The position numbers and the translations under genes are program-made. A stretch of DNA of 9,622 nt from Casp-actino8 sp945862545 (GTDB lineage: Bacteria > Actinomycetota > Acidimicrobiia > Acidimicrobiales > Ilumatobacteraceae): positions 1 to 9,622 of the forward strand of contig CAMAYS010000078.1 in NCBI GenBank assembly GCA_945862545.1, given 5' to 3'. Under the pieces are notes generated by a model that saw nothing but the letters and a program-made list of their open reading frames with translations, was not told where the DNA came from and searched no databases. How positions within the stretch are numbered: the first letter of the stretch is position 1; each line of letters begins with the position of its first letter. This document shows positions 6,064 to 9,622 of this stretch, one piece after another.

Positions 6064-8283
6064 CTATCGACGTAAGCGCAAACTGTTCGCCACGACAAAG
6101 GCACTTGAGAGCGCCATGGCGAGTCCAGCAATCACGGGATTCATCAGGCCAGCCACCGCTAACGGTAGAGCGGCGACATTGTATGCAAAAGCCCAAAACA
6201 AATTGGCCTGAATAATTCGCAGTGTGCGACGACTTAAAGCCAATGCCTTTGGCACAACTGTCAAGTCACCACTAATAATTGTCAGGTCACCTGCTTGCAT
6301 TGCTGCATCAGTGCCAGTTCCCATGGCGATTCCCAAATCGGCAGCGACCAACGCTGCAGCATCATTAACACCATCGCCAACCATGGCCACGATGACACCA
6401 GTTGCCTGCAATTCGTGCACGATGCGCAACTTGTCGGCGGGCAATACTGCGAAGCGCGTTTCACGCACATCAATACCGACAGACTTGGCCACGTGTTGCA
6501 CTGGACCAGCAGAGTCGCCTGACACGATCATGGGGCGTACTCCCAGCGCACGCAGTTCAGCCACGATCGCTGACGCCGTTGGCTTGATGTGATCGCTCAC
6601 CGTGAAGCGCGCAACGGCTCGCCCATCTACCGTGGCCTCGACAACGGTGGATCCGGACTCATCATGATTCGCCGACCGAGAAATTTCAACACGACGGCCA
6701 TCAACTATTGCTGACACTCCAACACCAGGGATATTGGTGAACTCTTCAACCGTTGTTGCATCTTGCACACCACGTTCATTCAGGCCACGCACGATGGCGC
6801 AAGCAATGGGATGTTCACTGCGCGCTTCCACTGCCTTCACCGCTGGAAGATAATCCGACTCAATTTCATCAATGCGCTGCAGAGTCATCAGGCCGGTGGT
6901 CAGTGTTCCGGTCTTGTCGAAAATGATCGTGTCAATATTGCGAGTTGCTTCTAGAACATGCGCGCCTTTGATGATGATTCCTTCGCGGGCTGCGCGACTC
7001 GTTCCGACCAAGAGTGCAACAGGAGTAGCCAAGCCCAAGGCGCAGGGACAGGCAATCACCAACACTGATACTGCTGCTTGAAAAGACCGTTGTGTGTCAC
7101 CAGTGACGACTAGCCAACTGATGAGCGTGATCACCGAGAGGCTCATCACAACGGGGACAAAGATCGCACTCACTCGATCGGCCAATCGTTGAATGGGCGC
7201 CTTACCATCTTGAGCTTTTTCTACGAGGCGTGCCATCTGCGACAGAACCGTGTCGCGACCGATACGCGTTGCACGAACCAATAACCGACCATTGGTATTT
7301 AATGTTCCGCCAGTCACCACATCACCTAGTGAGATCTCGACAGGAGCACTTTCGCCAGTGATCATGCTTCGATCAACGGCACTTTGACCGTCAATGACGA
7401 TTCCATCCGTGGCAATTATCTCTCCGGGACGCACGACGAAAATTTCGCCGACTCCAAGAACACCGATAGGAATAGATGTCTCAACACCTTCACGCCACAG
7501 TGTTGCTTCTTTTGAACCAAGGTTCAATAATGATCTCAATGCTGCACCGGCCTTACGGCGTGAACGGACTTCGAAATATCGACCGGCCAGAAGAAAAGCC
7601 ACGAGGGTCGTAGCGACTTCAAGATAAATCTCGTCATGAACCATGCCAGACATTTCGTCGTGAGTCATGCCAGTCATTGATGATGAACGCGGGAACAGAC
7701 TCATATTCATTTTCATGCCGATGTCAGCAGCATCCCCAAAAATTAGTGCCCAGATGCTCCAGGACATCGCGGCGATCACACCGAGTGATACCAAAGTGTC
7801 CATCGTTGTCGCACCGTGTCGCGCGTTACGCCACGCCGATCGATGAAACGGTGCTGCGCCCCACAGCACGACTGGTAGCGCCAAAGCCAACGCGACCCAT
7901 TGCCAGCCATCAAATTGCAATGCCGTGATCATTGACATCAACATCACAGGCAGTGCACATACCGCACTGACAATCAGTCGGCGACGAATATCTAAAAGGT
8001 GGACGTGCGTCGCAATTTCAGTGGTGGATTCTCCCTCGTTGACCTTGGGGGCTATCGCCCCATAGCCAAGCGCCTCAATGGTTGCAATCAGTGAGTCAAC
8101 TTCTGCCGAGGCGGCCTGACTCACGACGGTCGCTTTTGACGTGGCGTAGTTGACCGATGCTTGAACGCCAGTAATTTTGTTCAGTTTCTTTTCGATACGC
8201 GCCGCGCACGCGGCACACGTCATGCCGGTGACCGCTAGAACAACGGTGTCTTCACCGACCAATGGCTTCAAATCCTGCTTCAT
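6064..8283 (-). CDS. copA: Copper-exporting P1B-type ATPase CopA
   Basis: From ATG 8283 the product has 739 residues, typical for a CopA with a single heavy-metal domain. In order: HMA domain with GMTCAAC (20-26, C23/C26); membrane helices about 103-120, 127-143, 161-183 and 221-237; actuator loop with TGES (309-312); helix 6 with the copper site CPC (412-414); phosphorylation loop DKTGT (456-460, D456); HP (491-492) in the nucleotide domain; GDGVND (636-641); and final helices with YN (701-702) and MALSS (723-727), the remaining Cu(I) ligands of P1B-1 pumps. It uses ATP to push Cu(I) out of the cytoplasm. Between helices 3 and 4 is a Met/His-rich loop (190-218). The frame is open to 8331, but the family starts close to the HMA domain; ATG 8283 overlaps copZ by 32 nt, and a TTG at 8262 is an alternative. 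No CsoR/CueR-like regulator gene is in the window. Confidence 0.93.
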   Translation of the reverse strand: MKQDLKPLVGEDTVVLAVTGMTCAACAARIEKKLNKITGVQASVNYATSKATVVSQAASAEVDSLIATIEALGYGAIAPKVNEGESTTEIATHVHLLDIRRRLIVSAVCALPVMLMSMITALQFDGWQWVALALALPVVLWGAAPFHRSAWRNARHGATTMDTLVSLGVIAAMSWSIWALIFGDAADIGMKMNMSLFPRSSSMTGMTHDEMSGMVHDEIYLEVATTLVAFLLAGRYFEVRSRRKAGAALRSLLNLGSKEATLWREGVETSIPIGVLGVGEIFVVRPGEIIATDGIVIDGQSAVDRSMITGESAPVEISLGDVVTGGTLNTNGRLLVRATRIGRDTVLSQMARLVEKAQDGKAPIQRLADRVSAIFVPVVMSLSVITLISWLVVTGDTQRSFQAAVSVLVIACPCALGLATPVALLVGTSRAAREGIIIKGAHVLEATRNIDTIIFDKTGTLTTGLMTLQRIDEIESDYLPAVKAVEARSEHPIACAIVRGLNERGVQDATTVEEFTNIPGVGVSAIVDGRRVEISRSANHDESGSTVVEATVDGRAVARFTVSDHIKPTASAIVAELRALGVRPMIVSGDSAGPVQHVAKSVGIDVRETRFAVLPADKLRIVHELQATGVIVAMVGDGVNDAAALVAADLGIAMGTGTDAAMQAGDLTIISGDLTVVPKALALSRRTLRIIQANLFWAFAYNVAALPLAVAGLMNPVIAGLAMALSSAFVVANSLRLRR
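7630..7677 (-). repeat. 24-nt in-frame direct repeat in copA encoding M-x-G-M-x-H-D-E twice
   Basis: Two adjacent 24-nt units match at 19 of 24 positions and encode MTGMTHDE (203-210) and MSGMVHDE (211-218). They lie in the loop before membrane helix 4, predicted on the outer face, beside another Met cluster at 190-194 (MKMNM). Together they form a methionine/histidine-rich patch that could bind released copper (inference). Confidence 0.75.
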
Positions 8284-8461
8284 CAATTGCAGAAGCAATG
8301 AGTTCCCACTCAACGTGAGATTCTGACTCAATGCTCACGATCTTTGTATCAAGGTCAACTTCAATCTTCGTCACTCCCGTGATCTTGTTTAACTCGTCGG
8401 TGACTGCACCTCTGCAGTGACCACAGGTCATACCCGGAACTTGAAATGTCGTTGTCACCAT
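8252..8461 (-). CDS. copZ: Copper chaperone CopZ (heavy-metal-associated domain protein)
   Basis: A 69-residue single HMA domain, the usual CopZ/Atx1 size. The Cu(I) site is GMTCGHC (10-16, C13 and C16) after the first strand, and the beta-alpha-beta-beta-alpha-beta pattern continues through ITGVTKIEVDLDTKIVSIES to the end. It carries Cu(I) in the cytosol and hands it to the HMA domain and membrane site of CopA. The ATG lies 1 nt after the stop codon of the crotonase gene, and its 3' end overlaps the start of copA, so the three are likely co-transcribed and translationally coupled. No strong Shine-Dalgarno sequence is seen; the start may depend on ribosomes finishing the upstream gene. Confidence 0.9.
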   Translation of the reverse strand: MVTTTFQVPGMTCGHCRGAVTDELNKITGVTKIEVDLDTKIVSIESESHVEWELIASAIDEAGFEAIGR

Positions 8462-8462
8462 G

Positions 8463-9251
8463 TCAGTCTCGTTTCGGTTGTTCAGTAAAGATTGCGGGAC
8501 GCTTATTCAAGAAGGCGTCAATACCTTCTTGAGCATCGGCAGAAATAGCCGCGCCAGCCATGACCTCAATTGCGAAATCGTAAGCTTTATCTTGGGATAA
8601 GTTCATCTGATCGTAAAACGTATTTTTGCCAAGTGCCTTTGACCAAATGGAACCACGTGTCGCACGGGTAATGAGATCAAGCACAGCGGCATCGAGTTGA
8701 TCATCAGAAACAACGCGATTAATCAGGCCCCAGTCGGCGGCAGTCAACGCATCTATAGGGTCACCAGTCATCGCCATTTCCAGAGCCCGTTTACGACCCA
8801 CATTGCGCGCCACAGCGACCAATGGGGTATGACAGAAGAGTCCGCCCTTTCCACCCGGAATAGCAAACGCTGCCGACTCGCCAGCAATAGCAAGATCGCA
8901 CGAGGCCACAAGTTGGCAACCAGCAGCGGTTGCCAAGGCATGAACCTTGGCGATCACAGGCTGAGGGATGTTCTGAATCGCATCCATCATCTCGGTGCAC
9001 ACCTCAAACAGATAACGAGCGTGGTCAATGTCGGCTCCAGCCATATCGGCAAAGTTGTGACCCGCCGAGAACACTGGACCATTGGCCGTGATGATCACAC
9101 CAACGGCATCACTGGCAGCAATCTCCTTCAGGGCCGCAATGATCTCCAACATCGTCTCTAGTGACAGGGAATTACGTTTGTCGGGACGGTTGAGGGTCAA
9201 CGTAGTGATCGCTCCCTCACACATGACGTGGATGTTCGCAAACTCAGTCAT
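8463..9251 (-). CDS. ECHDC3-like enoyl-CoA hydratase/isomerase family protein
   Basis: A 262-residue crotonase-fold protein of normal length. NRPDKRNSLS (21-30), the first oxyanion-hole region FSAGHNFADM (61-70) and the second at ATAAGCQLVASCDLAIA (107-123) define the family. The SAGH...AAGCQLVASCD...GLFCHTPLVA pattern recalls the ECHDC3 branch (from memory). At the two glutamate positions needed for hydration in classic enoyl-CoA hydratases it has Q113 (GCQL for GCEL) and about G133 (IPGG for QPE), so a standard hydratase reaction is doubtful; it may act on another acyl-CoA or not be a hydratase. The ATG at 9251 lacks a clear ribosome site but matches where the family begins. It lies 66 nt beyond the tRNA-Lys gene on the same strand and 1 nt before copZ, so it may be transcribed with the copper genes. 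Confidence 0.85.
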   Translation of the reverse strand: MTEFANIHVMCEGAITTLTLNRPDKRNSLSLETMLEIIAALKEIAASDAVGVIITANGPVFSAGHNFADMAGADIDHARYLFEVCTEMMDAIQNIPQPVIAKVHALATAAGCQLVASCDLAIAGESAAFAIPGGKGGLFCHTPLVAVARNVGRKRALEMAMTGDPIDALTAADWGLINRVVSDDQLDAAVLDLITRATRGSIWSKALGKNTFYDQMNLSQDKAYDFAIEVMAGAAISADAQEGIDAFLNKRPAIFTEQPKRD

Positions 9252-9317
9252 ATAACTAGTCTCGCACCCATCTGCAGCTTTTGGGTGGCTAGAACTTGGG
9301 ACTTTGGCAGTGAAAAG

Positions 9318-9390
9318 TGCGCCCTGAGGGTCTCGAACCCTCGACCAACGGATTAAAAGTCCGATGCTCTACCAACTGAGCTAAAGGCGC
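9318..9390 (-). tRNA. tRNA-Lys (anticodon UUU)
   Basis: A full 73-nt cloverleaf. The acceptor stem pairs GCGCCTT with AGGGCGC (one G-U), the D arm is GCTC...GAGC with AGTTGGTA, the anticodon loop CTTTTAA gives UUU at 9357-9355, and the T arm is GAGGG-TTCGAGA-CCCTC. The anticodon stem has four pairs with a T-T at its first position. The discriminator base is A (9318), and the following bases are not CCA, so CCA must be added after transcription. Lysine identity follows from the anticodon. Confidence 0.97.
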
Positions 9391-9622
9391 GGAGGCGGAA
9401 CGAAATGCGGAGCGAAACTCACTCCAGACCCCGAATACATCCGACTTTCATGATAGTTCCCCTGAACCGGAAACATTCATTCCCTTTACGGGGTCGCAGG
9501 CTTTTAGCCCACGTTGGTTAGATTTATCTGAAATGTAAACCAGTCAGGACACAGAGTTGATCCTTGGCTCTCGAGTATTGGGAGGAGCAAATAGTTAAAA
9601 AGCCCGCACGGGACGGACGTAG
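9391..9622. other. Intergenic region with no supportable gene
   Basis: No reading frame here looks like protein. A TATCAT hexamer on the minus strand (9455-9450) could be the -10 box of the tRNA-Lys gene, leaving a leader of about 50 nt, but its -35 partner is poor. A 7-bp inverted repeat, GACCCCG (9427-9433) with CGGGGTC (9489-9495), encloses 55 nt. Read on the minus strand, CCCGTGCGGG followed by CTTTTT (9612-9597) could be a weak terminator for a gene entering from the right; its stem is only 3-4 bp. A purine-rich GGGAGGAG (9580-9587) looks like a ribosome site, but no start codon follows it. Confidence 0.4.

Noticed and set aside
9258..9290. CACCC/GGGTG hairpin between the crotonase start and the tRNA.
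   Set aside because: A 5-bp stem with a 13-nt loop and no T-run; too weak to call a terminator or regulatory element.
9549..9572. AGAGTTGATCCTTGGCTC resembles the conserved 5' start of 16S rRNA.
   Set aside because: The match needs one deletion and one insertion and stops at once; downstream bases do not follow 16S rRNA and there is no further support in the 50 bases left. Probably coincidence.
9580..9622. GGGAGGAG as a ribosome site for a gene leaving the right edge.
   Set aside because: No ATG, GTG or TTG follows at a usable distance before the window ends, so no coding region can be supported.

Overview
The window reads as an ordinary chromosomal segment of a free-living actinobacterium, most plausibly of the class Acidimicrobiia (Ilumatobacter-like aquatic lineages). 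This is an inference from the look of the proteins: an actinobacterial-style Mrp/ApbC ATPase, an ECHDC3-like crotonase, a Tat-dependent lipoprotein, a tRNA gene without encoded CCA, and apparently leaderless starts with TANNNT -10 boxes. Base composition looks close to balanced (not counted). I see no insertion sequence, phage gene, CRISPR array or other sign of a mobile region.

Left block (1-3391, all minus strand, reading right to left): a RidA-family protein with a lysine-rich tail, a 51-residue membrane protein, a group II PLP-dependent decarboxylase, and an 8-oxoguanine-deaminase-like amidohydrolase cut by the left edge. Gaps are 9 nt, 39 nt and a 4-nt ATGA overlap, so this looks like one operon. 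RidA enzymes clear reactive enamines/imines released by PLP enzymes, which would fit a PLP decarboxylase two genes downstream.

Middle block (3392-6063): a 115-bp divergent promoter region separates ridA from a plus-strand Tat lipoprotein with a thioredoxin-like C-terminal domain. This runs convergently toward an ErpA/IscA-type iron-sulfur carrier (minus), which is divergent from the Mrp/ApbC ATPase (plus), also an Fe-S maturation factor. The two Fe-S genes share about 110 bp of intergenic DNA.

Right block (6064-9390, minus strand): a tRNA-Lys(UUU), an ECHDC3-like crotonase lacking both textbook catalytic glutamates, the copper chaperone CopZ and the copper-exporting P1B-ATPase CopA. The three protein genes are packed tightly (1-nt gap, then overlap), suggesting co-transcription. 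CopA has a Met/His-rich duplicated motif in an extracytoplasmic loop. copA and mrp meet tail to tail with no base between their stop codons. The last 232 bases hold no gene that I can support.

I do not see a clearly undescribed system. The points most worth checking are the histone-like tail on RidA, the unlisted small membrane protein in its operon, the crotonase tied to copper export, and the Met-rich loop of CopA.
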